Shown here: positions 9,901 to 16,832 of the stretch, one piece after another
Layout: each line of letters starts with the position of its first letter
How positions within the stretch are numbered: position 1 is the first letter of the stretch
NCBI GenBank assembly: GCA_022361155.1
Contig: JAKSBK010000151.1
Coordinates: forward strand, 1 to 35,832
Direction: 5' to 3'
Origin: Pseudomonadota bacterium
GTDB lineage: Bacteria; Myxococcota_A; Polyangia; Polyangiales; JAKSBK01
Length of the DNA: 35,832 bases
Program-made: the position numbers and the translations under genes
Notes under the pieces: generated by a model
The model's input: the letters and a program-made list of their open reading frames with translations, nothing else
Database searches by the model: none
Told to the model about the DNA's origin: nothing

Positions 9901-10599
9901 GGTCCAGCGCTCGAGCGCGTTCTCCTGCGAGTACTTGCGCAGGCCCTCGATCATCTGGTTGATGTCGGCGGCAAGCCTGCCGATCTCATCGCGGGTGGAG
10001 ACCGCGACATCGCAGTCGAGGTCGCCGTCCGTGACCCGTTTGACGCCGCGAGAGATCTCCGTGATGGGTCGCACCACGTAGCGGGTGAGCACAAACGTGA
10101 CCAGCAGCGCCACAAGACCGATCGCGAGTACTTCGACCCACAGCATGTGCATCTGCCGCTTCGACTCGATGAAGACGCGATCGAGGCTCATGGCGAGCAG
10201 CACATGACCGATCGGGTGCATGCCGGAGGCGATAGCCTGACGGACGACAACATGCCGCTCGAGCAGCTCGGTGGCCTGCCCCTTCATGGGGAGCCGATCC
10301 AGCTCCGGAGGCGGGTTACCCGACTCGGCCAGCACCTTGCCGCTCGCATTGCTGACCGCTACGTAGCGGCAGTCGCGCAGTTCCATGGCTTGCTCGATCG
10401 CGGCCCTGATCAGCTCGGCGTCTTGGAACTCGACGGCCGCATCCAGATTCTCGGCGACGAAACCAGCCGTGACCTTGGCAAGCGTGAACAGACTCTCGCG
10501 CAGCTCCTTGGTCTGGGGGTGCAGGGAGCGGTAGGCAAACACACTGATGACTACCAGCAGCGAGAGGAAAGCTCCTGTGATCTTGAGTCGGATGGACAT
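6946..10599 (-). CDS. Membrane hybrid sensor kinase, HAMP-GAF-HK-REC-REC-REC
   Basis: First gene of the signalling operon, 1217 residues. TM1 is at about 8-24, a probable periplasmic sensor at 25-150, TM2 at about 152-175 and HAMP at about 173-226. A GAF domain (about 245-385) follows, then a long Glu/Gln-rich coiled coil (about 385-487). The kinase core has H498 (MSHELRTPLNS), N-box LKNLLSNALKF, DTGPGIP at 658-664 and GGTGLGLS at 687-694. A Ser/Ala-rich linker (about 730-825) leads to receiver 1 (D878, LLDLGLP), a degenerate receiver (about 950-1068) with Asn1000 at the expected phospho-site, and receiver 3 (D1146, LMDIMMPVMDG). This is a BarA-like multi-step phosphorelay layout. No histidine phosphotransfer domain is visible, so phosphate may pass to a separate partner. 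A perfect palindrome lies 25 bases upstream of the start. Confidence 0.95.
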   Translation of the reverse strand: MSIRLKITGAFLSLLVVISVFAYRSLHPQTKELRESLFTLAKVTAGFVAENLDAAVEFQDAELIRAAIEQAMELRDCRYVAVSNASGKVLAESGNPPPELDRLPMKGQATELLERHVVVRQAIASGMHPIGHVLLAMSLDRVFIESKRQMHMLWVEVLAIGLVALLVTFVLTRYVVRPITEISRGVKRVTDGDLDCDVAVSTRDEIGRLAADINQMIEGLRKYSQENALERWTKTGAAELQEAMRGEQDIAALARRVVSYLAKYLNAPVGALYVAKQDGSLQLAGSHAYTQRKHLSNRYQPGEGLVGQAALEKERIVVSEVPDDYVVVRSGLGQSPPRHLVVTPLLHNEAVKGVLELAAFEPFSEAQLELLSSVSESVAIALGSAQARQQMQELLDETQRQAGELQGQQHNLEAANETLEEQTKALKESEDSLKVQSEELQAANQELEEKTDSLERQRAAMAKQNAELEAAKTVTEQKARELELANTYKSEFLANMSHELRTPLNSLLILSRSRADNEHGNLSEEQVKAAEIIHHGGEDLLSLINDILDLSKVEAGMLEVDVQPTEIAGILHGLKDQFEAHAQVKGLKFLIEHADDLPGFISTDIHRVRQVLKNLLSNALKFTEQGSVTLTVHAPAKDTVLRNPKLRSVGAVGFSVRDTGPGIPRDRQESIFDAFCQADGSTSRQYGGTGLGLSISRQLALLLGGEMQLQSELGKGSTFTLYLPAGGSLPPGRKSMPVGHAMSVSASARGAPSSTGASTAASRRNGSSPASSVAAPAKESARHKGNSKRPSARGEAAARATPAPVSALSTCGAGFVKDDRNRIARGDKVALVVEDDPSFAQALVELTRSRGYRCVAAPDGASALQLALGMRPTVILLDLGLPDIPGARVLDQLKYDPRPRHIPVHVLSGRDAGDLARSHGAVGFLRKPASADAIRAALGSIEEYLSEDARHVLVIESQDHGGRSLVPLLENRQTEVQLASTAGQALGMCAARRCHCIVVNTSDPRQTARALLDEHARGHLDPLPPVIVHSSSPLPPALARRLRRRVRAVVKQAPTKERVLEQTTLFLHSVDASLTSEQQQIIRMLHDPDEMLQGRQLLLVDDDMRNTFALSRVLRQHGLHVLMADNGRMALEKLAHENDIELVLMDIMMPVMDGFEAMRRIRAQERFAELPIIALTAKAMLEDRAKCLDAGANDYMTKPVDIDRLLSLLRIWLFKAS

Positions 10600-10623
10600 G
10601 GCGCTTTAGGAGCCCACTGCGCT

Positions 10624-10638
10624 GATGCGACTCGCATC
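10624..10638. promoter_or_regulatory. Perfect palindrome upstream of kinase operon
   Basis: GATGCGACTCGCATC is a perfect 7-1-7 inverted repeat, with its near edge 25 bases upstream of the start codon at 10599. Its size and place fit a transcription-factor operator. The surrounding 10600-10851 interval holds no gene and no clear sigma-70 promoter on the minus strand. Binding is inference. Confidence 0.4.
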
Positions 10639-10851
10639 TGACGAACCAGCTCGGCGATCTCGAGAATCTCTGGCTTAACTACTCTTGACGACGGCCGGGC
10701 CGCGCTACTTTAGCCCGCGTCGGTCATCAACCTGATGCCGGATGCGAGGGCGACGATGCAGCAATGGCAGGTCCCATTTCGAGGAAGAGGACGCGGCGGA
10801 CGGCGCCGGACCGGCCGTGGGGGGCGATAGAGGTCAGGCGGCTGGAGGAGA

Positions 10852-13014
10852 CTAGAACCGCACGTTGTAGGTCACGTGTTCCCGTTTCATGCTGCGGGTG
10901 ACAGGGAAGGTCTGCGCGCGCACGAGGGGCTCGATACAGCTTCGCAGCGATTCGGGCACCACGGACACCGACATCAGCAGGCCGTCTTCGACTACCAGAA
11001 CCAATCTCGCGAAGTACTGCGGGGGATCGACTGTACGCAGACAGGCACGCATCTGGCGCTTGACGGGACCGAGAGTCTGCTCCACGACATCCGGCGTCAG
11101 CCGGTCGGGGACGTCGGACGATCGCGAGGACTGCGGCGAGAGCGACTGCGGCGAGAGCGACTGCGTCTGGTCTGGATCGCCGCGGGCAATTTCGCCTTCG
11201 CGTTCCCTCTGCTGCTTTGCCTGCCGCCCGGCATCGAGCAAGTCGAGGGCCAGCCGGATGCGCTCGTCGACACCAGGGGTTGTCAGGGCGTCGTTCGCGA
11301 TCTTCTCGAGCAAAGGACGAGCCTGCTCACCTTGGATCGTGGCCAGGGCTTTGGCGGCGGCACCCACGGCCTGCACGAGATGCTCGTCGGCGGAATCGGC
11401 ATGGTACGCGCGCAGAAACCGCGTCAAGGATGGCACCGCGCCGGGCCCCCCAAGCGCCGCCAGCGAGGTCACGATGGTGGCCAGCGCGTCGGCGGGTGTG
11501 GCCGGATCGTTGAGATGCTCGATCAGCATCGGGGCTGCTGCGCCTAGGTTCATCGTCTTGGCCGCCAGGGCGAGCGACTTCACTGGCGGGGGCCGGGTCT
11601 TGGTCAGGTAGTTGGCGTAGCGACCCAAAGCGGCGAGCACGTGATCTTTGCCGTTTTTTCGGGCTGCTAGCGCGCTACAGGCTGCGCCACGGACCCCTTT
11701 GGCAAGCAGCCGGTCGTCGCAAAGCCCTATCAATCGCTTGGTCACCAGCGGGCCGGGCATCTTTGCGAGTCCTTTGGCGACCAGCAGCTGCACTGGAACG
11801 AGCCGAGCATCGTGGTCACCGATGACCTCGACGATCGCGTCGAGGCCGTCGCCCGGCGCATGGTTCGCAACCCGCGCCGAAGGTGGCTGCGATACGTACA
11901 ATTGGGTAACGAGACTGGGTACGCCCGCTTGTGCCGTCCACAGCTGCTCTCCGCCGGCCGCGTCGAGCAAGGTCAGCGTACCCTGCTGATCCGCGATCAG
12001 AAGACCCGTCCGCACTGCGCGGGCCCCCACCACGTCACGCGGCAGCAGTCTCGCCCACTGCACGGCATAACTGCTGGCGTCCAAGGCCAGGGCTACGCGA
12101 TAGAAGGTCAGGTAGAGCCGGTCGCCTTCGGGGTGGACTCGCATTTCGCGTACAGTGGGTCTGAGACTCAGCCGGATCCGGTGCGTGGCGCTCTTGAGCG
12201 CCCGCGACTCCAGGTCTGCGTAGACGGGCGGCAACAGTCCTGGACTGCCAGGCAGGGTCACGCGCCGCACTGGGGTGTAGCGCCCTGCCTTCGAGGCAAG
12301 CCCGGAGGCGAGCGCGGCGCTGACGCGAAACAGGTTCGACTGGCCTGCGTAGATGTGTTGGCCATCGCGGAACACGTGCCCAACCACATCGTCGGTGACC
12401 CGGAGCCGCGCGAACTCCGTGCCCGTGATGGAGTGCAGGGCGCTGATGAACTGCGTGCTCCATGGAACGAGCACGACGTCGCCGACGAGCGCCGGAGCGC
12501 CTGCCGGTGCATCCAGCTGCCTTCGCCACGCCACGTTGCCTGCACGCACGGCAACCACCGTGGAATGGGCGCGCGAAGTGCCACCGCTGCTCAACGTGAA
12601 GACAAGCGAATCGCCCTCACCGTCGGCACCGATCAGCGTGCGCCGTTGATCGGGCAGCGCGAACACTGTGCGGCCGGAAGCAAGATCACGGCCCACGATC
12701 CCGTCTGCTTCCTGAGTCAGCACCGTGCTGCCGGCGAGCAGCGGCCGGTACCTGGGGCTGCACGGCTGCTGCCAGCGCAGCCGTTGCGTCGCAAGGTCGT
12801 ACACGAACAGGCGCTGCGGCGCCGGAGTCACGCCAACCGCACTGGACTGCGGGGACTGCGCCGGAGCCACGGCGAGCCTCTGAAACAGGGCCTGGATCGC
12901 TTCCGGCTCGTTGTCGGGGTAGTGAACGGAGAAGGCATTGCGGGCTGGATCACCGCAAGCCGGAGCGAGCACGACCAGAGCCAGCAGCAGCGCATGAGGA
13001 GAGCGAGGTGACAT
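10852..13014 (-). CDS. Propeller / HEAT lipoprotein with TonB-like C-terminus
   Basis: Probably a periplasm-facing lipoprotein of 720 residues. ATG 13014 gives a short signal ending in Cys20 (LAPAC). The frame is open to 13269 only because it reads through the inverted-repeat element. Residues about 60-400 look like a PQQ/quinoprotein-type beta-propeller, with repeated blade ends such as RLRWQQPCS, NVAWRRQLDA and EQLWTAQAG. From about 410 to 590 there are HEAT-like helix pairs (MLIEHLNDPATPADALATIV). A Ser-Pro-Gln linker made by a 15-bp repeat (11131-11160) precedes a final domain with MRACLR, LVLVVEDGLL and a late Cys, similar to the AgmX/PglI C-terminal (TonB-like) domain of myxobacteria. 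It is the last gene of the group starting at 15961. Function unknown; it may be an assembly or scaffold protein. Confidence 0.75.
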   Translation of the reverse strand: MSPRSPHALLLALVVLAPACGDPARNAFSVHYPDNEPEAIQALFQRLAVAPAQSPQSSAVGVTPAPQRLFVYDLATQRLRWQQPCSPRYRPLLAGSTVLTQEADGIVGRDLASGRTVFALPDQRRTLIGADGEGDSLVFTLSSGGTSRAHSTVVAVRAGNVAWRRQLDAPAGAPALVGDVVLVPWSTQFISALHSITGTEFARLRVTDDVVGHVFRDGQHIYAGQSNLFRVSAALASGLASKAGRYTPVRRVTLPGSPGLLPPVYADLESRALKSATHRIRLSLRPTVREMRVHPEGDRLYLTFYRVALALDASSYAVQWARLLPRDVVGARAVRTGLLIADQQGTLTLLDAAGGEQLWTAQAGVPSLVTQLYVSQPPSARVANHAPGDGLDAIVEVIGDHDARLVPVQLLVAKGLAKMPGPLVTKRLIGLCDDRLLAKGVRGAACSALAARKNGKDHVLAALGRYANYLTKTRPPPVKSLALAAKTMNLGAAAPMLIEHLNDPATPADALATIVTSLAALGGPGAVPSLTRFLRAYHADSADEHLVQAVGAAAKALATIQGEQARPLLEKIANDALTTPGVDERIRLALDLLDAGRQAKQQREREGEIARGDPDQTQSLSPQSLSPQSSRSSDVPDRLTPDVVEQTLGPVKRQMRACLRTVDPPQYFARLVLVVEDGLLMSVSVVPESLRSCIEPLVRAQTFPVTRSMKREHVTYNVRF

Positions 13015-13035
13015 GGTTAGGCGGAGCCTTGGAGC

Positions 13036-13196
13036 TAAGGGCCCACGGAAGAATAACTCGTCTGTATCGCCGAGGGCCGGGCGCCGTTGGCAAGGCGCAA
13101 CGACGAGGAATATTGGGGATATTTCGAGGAGGCGCAACATGGCCGGCGGTGGTCGGAACCGGTGAGATGGATGAGTTATTCTTCCGCGGGCCCTAA
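13036..13196. mobile_element. MITE-like element with 22-bp terminal inverted repeats (copy B)
   Basis: The segment at 13038-13059 and the reverse complement of 13173-13194 match at 21 of 22 positions; the shared core is CGGAAGAATAACTC preceded by AGGGCCC. The similarity continues imperfectly inward for about 15 more bases, so the whole unit could form a cruciform. No transposase is encoded. The right repeat contains the stop codon of the HEAT gene at 13193, and the left repeat ends 22 bases before the start of the lipoprotein gene at 13014, so the element sits inside an operon. A diverged stretch of its interior recurs at 2163-2221. Confidence 0.65.
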
Positions 13197-14062
13197 GGTG
13201 CGATCTGCTGCGCCGCACGCAAGGCAGCCTTGCGCAGCGAGCCCTTGCGCGACCCAGGCGACGCGGCAAAGGTCTCGAGGTAGCTTCTTGCTTGAGGCGT
13301 TCGCAGCTCCTGCAGTGCCGAGATGATCTCCAGTTTCTTTGCTTGCGGCATGTCCTGCCGCTCTAGCAGTTTCATCACTGCCGGCCCCACCAGGTTCAGC
13401 GGCGCCTTGCCCAGGTAGCCGAGCAACCGTCGCACCTCGCCTGGTCCGAGGAGCTTGCCCAGGGCGGTCTCCGAGCCGACGACCCCGCGATCGAAGGCCA
13501 GAAAAAGCGCTTCGATGGAGTCTCGGGCACCCAGCTCCGCCAAGGTTTGCGCGGCTGCGGCACGCACCGCGCCGTCGGGATCGGTCAAAGCACGGGCGAC
13601 CTTCTCGGCCGCCCCTCTGGGCCGGCAGGTACCGATCGCGACCAGAGCCTTCTCCCGGATTTCCGGACGCCGGTGACGGGTGAGCTCGAACAGCACGGGT
13701 CCAGCCTGGGGCCGACCCAAGACCATGAGCGTGTCGACTGCAATTGCGAGCAGGCTCGCGGGCAAGCCGTCGCGGATGCGAGCGCTTAGCGGCGCGACCG
13801 CCGCCCTCGATCCCATGACACCCAAGGTCTCGATGCCGGCCTGGACCGTCTCGGGGTCCGAGGCGTGCAGCATGGCAGCCGCTTCATCGAAGCTCACCGG
13901 CGCCATCTTGGCGGCCGGCTGTGCGCTAGCGGAGCGTGACTGCCACATGGCAGCCAGCGCAAGCGTGCACGCCAGTACCGTTGCGGCGCTGCGCAGCCAG
14001 CGCTCTACCTCGTGCCCCCAAGGCGTCGGGTCACGCACCTTATGCGTCGCGTGCTCGTCCAT
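13193..14062 (-). CDS. Exported HEAT-repeat protein
   Basis: A 289-residue protein of unknown function made mostly of HEAT/PBS-lyase-type repeats. ATG 14062 follows the previous gene's stop by 4 bases and is preceded by AGAGG; an in-frame ATG at 14134 lies inside that gene and is less likely. A hydrophobic stretch at about 24-40 (SAATVLACTLALAAMW) ending near SASA looks like a signal peptide with a long charged front. Six or so helix pairs follow, with typical blocks such as GVMGSRAAVAPLSARI, ALTDPDGAVRAAAAQTLAEL and LGARDSIEALFLAFD. Such repeats form a curved protein-binding scaffold. The stop codon lies within the right inverted repeat of the element at 13036-13196, so the original C-terminus may have been altered by the insertion. 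Confidence 0.78.
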   Translation of the reverse strand: MDEHATHKVRDPTPWGHEVERWLRSAATVLACTLALAAMWQSRSASAQPAAKMAPVSFDEAAAMLHASDPETVQAGIETLGVMGSRAAVAPLSARIRDGLPASLLAIAVDTLMVLGRPQAGPVLFELTRHRRPEIREKALVAIGTCRPRGAAEKVARALTDPDGAVRAAAAQTLAELGARDSIEALFLAFDRGVVGSETALGKLLGPGEVRRLLGYLGKAPLNLVGPAVMKLLERQDMPQAKKLEIISALQELRTPQARSYLETFAASPGSRKGSLRKAALRAAQQIAP

Positions 14063-14066
14063 GCCT

Positions 14067-14954
14067 CTAGCCACCCTGGGCACTCCAGGTGAAATCGCAC
14101 CCGGACCCCATGCAGTCGCGCGTGGTACAGCCAAGCCTGCCCCTGCAGTCGAAGTCCTCTACTCCGCAGCCGCAGTCGCAGCGATCGTCCGCCCAAGCGA
14201 TGGGCGGGCAGCTCCAACCCGCGGGTGGCTTCGCATCCACGCAATCGACGTCCAGCAGGCCTGAAGAGACACAGGTATCGCAGGCATCCTGTTGGCATCC
14301 CGCCTCGGCGCAACCACCTTGCCCGCAGTCGGGATCGATGCTGCTGCAGCCGCAGTTGCATGCGGGCGTCGTGCTCGGCATCCGGGTCGCCTCTGCGTAG
14401 AGCTGGTCGTCGCAATCCCACCACGTGCTGGCGGTGCCGCACACGACCTGGCGGCCTTGCTGGTTGGTGCAAGCGGAGCAGCCATCGGTGTCCTGGCAAC
14501 CCGCCTGCGCGCAGCCCGCGCCGGCGCAGTCGGGGTCGGGGCTTCCGCAGCCACAGTCGCAGAAACCGTCCCCGTAGCGGATCAAGGGGCAGGCCCACGG
14601 CACGTTGTTCATGCCGCAAAGCACTTGCGTGGGGCCATCGATGAAGCAGCTTTCGCACGCGCTCGCATGGCAGCCCGGCGCCTGGCAGCCCTCGCCGGCG
14701 CAGTCCGGATCGGGGGCTCCGCAGCCGCAGTCGCAGTTGACCGGCGTGCTCTGGCCGCTTGCATGGCGTTCGTCGTAGAAGTGCTCCCTGCAGGTCCAGG
14801 CGTCAGGCACCCTGGAAGTGCGAAACTCGTCGAAGTCGTCAAGCCAGATGCAGGACGCTGCCGGAACAACGCCCAGCGTCACGAACACGAGAGCACCTAC
14901 CAGGCGTGTGCGCGTTGCCTCCGAGCGTCCAAGGGTCGGTGGCGGCCGTGTCAA
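14067..14954 (-). CDS. Cysteine-rich lipoprotein with four repeats
   Basis: A surface or periplasmic lipoprotein of 295 residues with no recognised catalytic domain. TTG 14954 overlaps the preceding gene's TGA as TTGA and yields a good lipoprotein signal: a basic front, then LVGALVFVTLGVVPAAS with Cys35. The frame is open to an ATG at 15167, but that would lie wholly inside the upstream gene. The rest is four Cys-rich units of about 55-60 residues, each built on CDCGCG, PDPDC and GC spaced pairs (CDCGCGAPDPDC, CDCGCGSPDPDC, CNCGCSSIDPDC, CDCGCGVEDFDC). The even Cys spacing suggests a disulfide-stabilised extracellular rod. Such families are common in Myxococcota genomes. It lies in the envelope operon between the TPR protein and the HEAT protein. 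Confidence 0.75.
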   Translation of the reverse strand: MTRPPPTLGRSEATRTRLVGALVFVTLGVVPAASCIWLDDFDEFRTSRVPDAWTCREHFYDERHASGQSTPVNCDCGCGAPDPDCAGEGCQAPGCHASACESCFIDGPTQVLCGMNNVPWACPLIRYGDGFCDCGCGSPDPDCAGAGCAQAGCQDTDGCSACTNQQGRQVVCGTASTWWDCDDQLYAEATRMPSTTPACNCGCSSIDPDCGQGGCAEAGCQQDACDTCVSSGLLDVDCVDAKPPAGWSCPPIAWADDRCDCGCGVEDFDCRGRLGCTTRDCMGSGCDFTWSAQGG

Positions 14955-15961
14955 AAGGTCACCCTCAGGCTCGCGCCCACGAGCCCACCCGAGGCTGGCA
15001 CCAAAGCCATCCGCTTGTGTTTGCCGGCGTGTTCCTGGCTGGGTCGATCCAGCACCAGCAGCGCGGCTCCCGCAACACCCGCCGCCAGACCCGAGAACAT
15101 GGTCACCGTGGAGACGAGCGCCAGGGACTTGCCCCTGTCGATATCGCTTTGAAAACGCTCCGGGCACACTCCCGCCGGGCAGCTCTCTTCCAGCGTACCG
15201 TGCTTGCCGTGGGCAACGAGCCCGGTGACGAGCGATGCCGCCAGCAATGCGCCGCCTCCTATCGCGAGCGCTAGACCGGGAACCGACAGGCCGGCGCGGG
15301 CCGGGGGTCCGCTCGGGTCGCCTGGCGGAAAGAGCGTTCCCTCGGCGGGCGCAGCGGGCGGGGGCGCCGTGGCCGTCCGAGCGGGGTGCGCCAGGGTTGG
15401 CGGTCGGGTAGCCGGCTGCGGCGCGGTTGCGGGCTGCGGCTGGGCGGCGGGCTGCGGCTGGGCGGCGGGCTGCGGCGCGGTTGCGGCAGGCCGCCAGGCT
15501 GCGCTCGAACCAGGGGGCGCCGCAGGCACCGGGACCGGCGGCGCATTCCTCGGGCCGGCAATCGGGGCTGGAGCTGGCGGGGCTGCGCCGGGCGCGGGTT
15601 GCTCGGGGCGAAGCTTCGCCTTGAGCGCCTTGAGCCGCGACACACGCTGTTCGAGGCTGCGGCGTTGGTCAGAGCTCGGCTCCACCGCCAAGAAGCGTTG
15701 GATCGCGTTGATGGCATCGTCGAAGCGCAGCGCTCTCTCGTAGGCCATGGATAGGTTGATCAGGAGCAGGGCGCGTTTGGACAGCGCGTAGGCTTGGGCG
15801 AACTCGTTCGCGGCCTGCTCGTAGTGAGCCTGTTCGTAGTACGAGCGGCCGGCTTCGAAGTGCAGCCGTGCGCGCTCGTCGTCGGTCTTTTGCGCGACGA
15901 CCGGCGCAGCGACCCATAGACTGCCCAGCGTGAGCAACGCGGCTCCCCAAGGCTTTGTCAT
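14951..15961 (-). CDS. TPR protein with Pro-rich linker and two C-terminal membrane segments
   Basis: First gene of the envelope group, 336 residues. ATG 15961 is preceded by AGGAGA at good spacing and starts a signal peptide ending near VVAQ (residue 24). Residues about 25-110 form TPR-like helices (HFEAGRSYYEQAHYEQAANE, then ALRFDDAINAIQRFLAVEP). A long Pro/Ala/Gln linker (about 115-215) includes an 18-bp tandem repeat. Two hydrophobic segments (about 228-250 and 278-300) are joined by a loop with two cysteines (CPAGVCPE). This signal-TPR-Pro linker-double-TM design is frequent in myxobacteria and has no assigned function; it may gather other envelope proteins. Its TGA overlaps the TTG of the Cys-rich lipoprotein. 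Confidence 0.82.
   Translation of the reverse strand: MTKPWGAALLTLGSLWVAAPVVAQKTDDERARLHFEAGRSYYEQAHYEQAANEFAQAYALSKRALLLINLSMAYERALRFDDAINAIQRFLAVEPSSDQRRSLEQRVSRLKALKAKLRPEQPAPGAAPPAPAPIAGPRNAPPVPVPAAPPGSSAAWRPAATAPQPAAQPQPAAQPQPATAPQPATRPPTLAHPARTATAPPPAAPAEGTLFPPGDPSGPPARAGLSVPGLALAIGGGALLAASLVTGLVAHGKHGTLEESCPAGVCPERFQSDIDRGKSLALVSTVTMFSGLAAGVAGAALLVLDRPSQEHAGKHKRMALVPASGGLVGASLRVTF
15432..15467. repeat. 18-bp tandem repeat in coding sequence
   Basis: Two perfect 18-bp copies in direct tandem, with degenerate continuation on both sides. They encode the Pro-Ala-Gln part of the linker in the TPR protein. The repeat keeps the reading frame, so copy-number change would only lengthen or shorten the linker. 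Confidence 0.8.
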
Positions 15962-16300
15962 CGTTGGGTTCTCCTGACACCAGTCTAACGAGGCTGGGGA
16001 CATTTACTAGACTGAAAGCACGCGTCGCGTATTCTCAGGACCCAACGCGCGTCCAGTCAACCGACTCTTGTCGCATTTCCTAGAGCGCCGACCGGTTTGA
16101 AATACGTGGTGGAGTCCAAGCATTTCGTTTCGGACCCGAGCGCCCCCGTACCCCGCAGCCCTGGAACGAGGCGTGGCAGCGCTACGCCGCAGTGGGGAGC
16201 GAGGAGGTAAGCCGGGGATGGGACGAGAGGTAAGCCGGGGATGGGAAGAAAGGCGTAGGATTGTATAGGATTCAAACCGGCTGGCGCTCCAGGGAACGGC
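15962..16300. other. Intergenic region with a 23-bp-period direct repeat
   Basis: This 339-base gap separates the divergent TPR gene (start 15961) and HEAT lipoprotein gene (start 16301). I see no convincing gene in it. A 20-base unit beginning GAGGTAAGCCGGGGATGGGA occurs twice, at 16204-16223 and 16227-16246. A TATAGG at 16264-16269 could be a weak -10 for the rightward gene, but no -35 partner is clear. On the left, AGTCTA and TAGACT form an inverted repeat just before the leftward gene. Confidence 0.45.
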
Positions 16301-16828
16301 ATGCTGGCAGGTAGATGGGCGCTTGTCCTGGGTGTCGGGCTCGCCGGGTGTTTTGCTTCGTCCGGCAGGGCCAGCGAGCCAAAGCGCCACTCCCACCAGG
16401 GTCGGGCGCAAGGGTTTGCCGCCGTCGTTGACGAGAATCCTCTCGAGCTGGCGCGGCGGGTCGACGTGCTGGGAGACCGCGCCGTGCTGAACGCCCTGGC
16501 CCTCGATGCAAATGCTCCCGAGCGTCTGGCAGCGATACGCGCCGCGGCCTGGATGCGTGCGCCCGAGTGGGCGCTCGAGCCCCTGGTGGTCATGCTGCGC
16601 GGGCGGGATGCCGAGGTGGCCACTGCTGCGGCGCGGGCGCTGCAGCGGATCGCGTCACGCATCGACGCTGACACACTCGCCATGCGCGAAGTGATGCCGA
16701 GCGATCTCGCGCCGGTGCGTGCTCAACTGGCCATGGCCCTCGGTGACGCTTTGCTTGCTCCCGACCTCGCGCTCGTGGCCGCCTTGATCGACCAGCATCT
16801 GAAGCACCTGGGGGTCCCCTCGGGCTAG
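16301..16828 (+). CDS. Small HEAT-repeat lipoprotein
   Basis: A 175-residue protein with a textbook lipoprotein signal: MLAGRWALVLGVGLAGC, with lipobox LAGC and Cys17. After a basic spacer (about 20-40) come three or so HEAT-like helix pairs (ANAPERLAAIRAAAWM, GRDAEVATAAARALQRIA, SDLAPVRAQLAMALGDAL). ATG 16301 is preceded by AGGGA at suitable spacing. No enzyme motif is present, so it is probably a small binding scaffold in the envelope. It is convergent with the gene at 16825 and both stop codons share the same CTAG. It is the second of four proteins in this window with HEAT-like helices when counted with the operon to its left and the protease at 30353. Confidence 0.75.
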   Translation: MLAGRWALVLGVGLAGCFASSGRASEPKRHSHQGRAQGFAAVVDENPLELARRVDVLGDRAVLNALALDANAPERLAAIRAAAWMRAPEWALEPLVVMLRGRDAEVATAAARALQRIASRIDADTLAMREVMPSDLAPVRAQLAMALGDALLAPDLALVAALIDQHLKHLGVPSG

Positions 16829-16832
16829 CCCG
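16821..16832. terminator. Palindrome at shared convergent stop codons
   Basis: CGGGCTAGCCCG is a perfect 12-bp palindrome. Its central CTAG supplies TAG on the plus strand (16826-16828) and TAG on the minus strand (16825-16827), ending both convergent genes. There is no T-tract, so it is not a classic intrinsic terminator; RNA from either strand could still form a short hairpin here. Confidence 0.35.

Noticed and set aside
9169-10641. A 490-codon plus-strand open frame
   Set aside because: Antisense to the kinase core, GAF and HAMP region; composition is that of a codon shadow and no motif is seen.
13015-13269. N-terminal extension of the propeller lipoprotein
   Set aside because: The extra 85 codons run through the inverted-repeat element and into the upstream gene, and would hide the lipoprotein signal at 13014.
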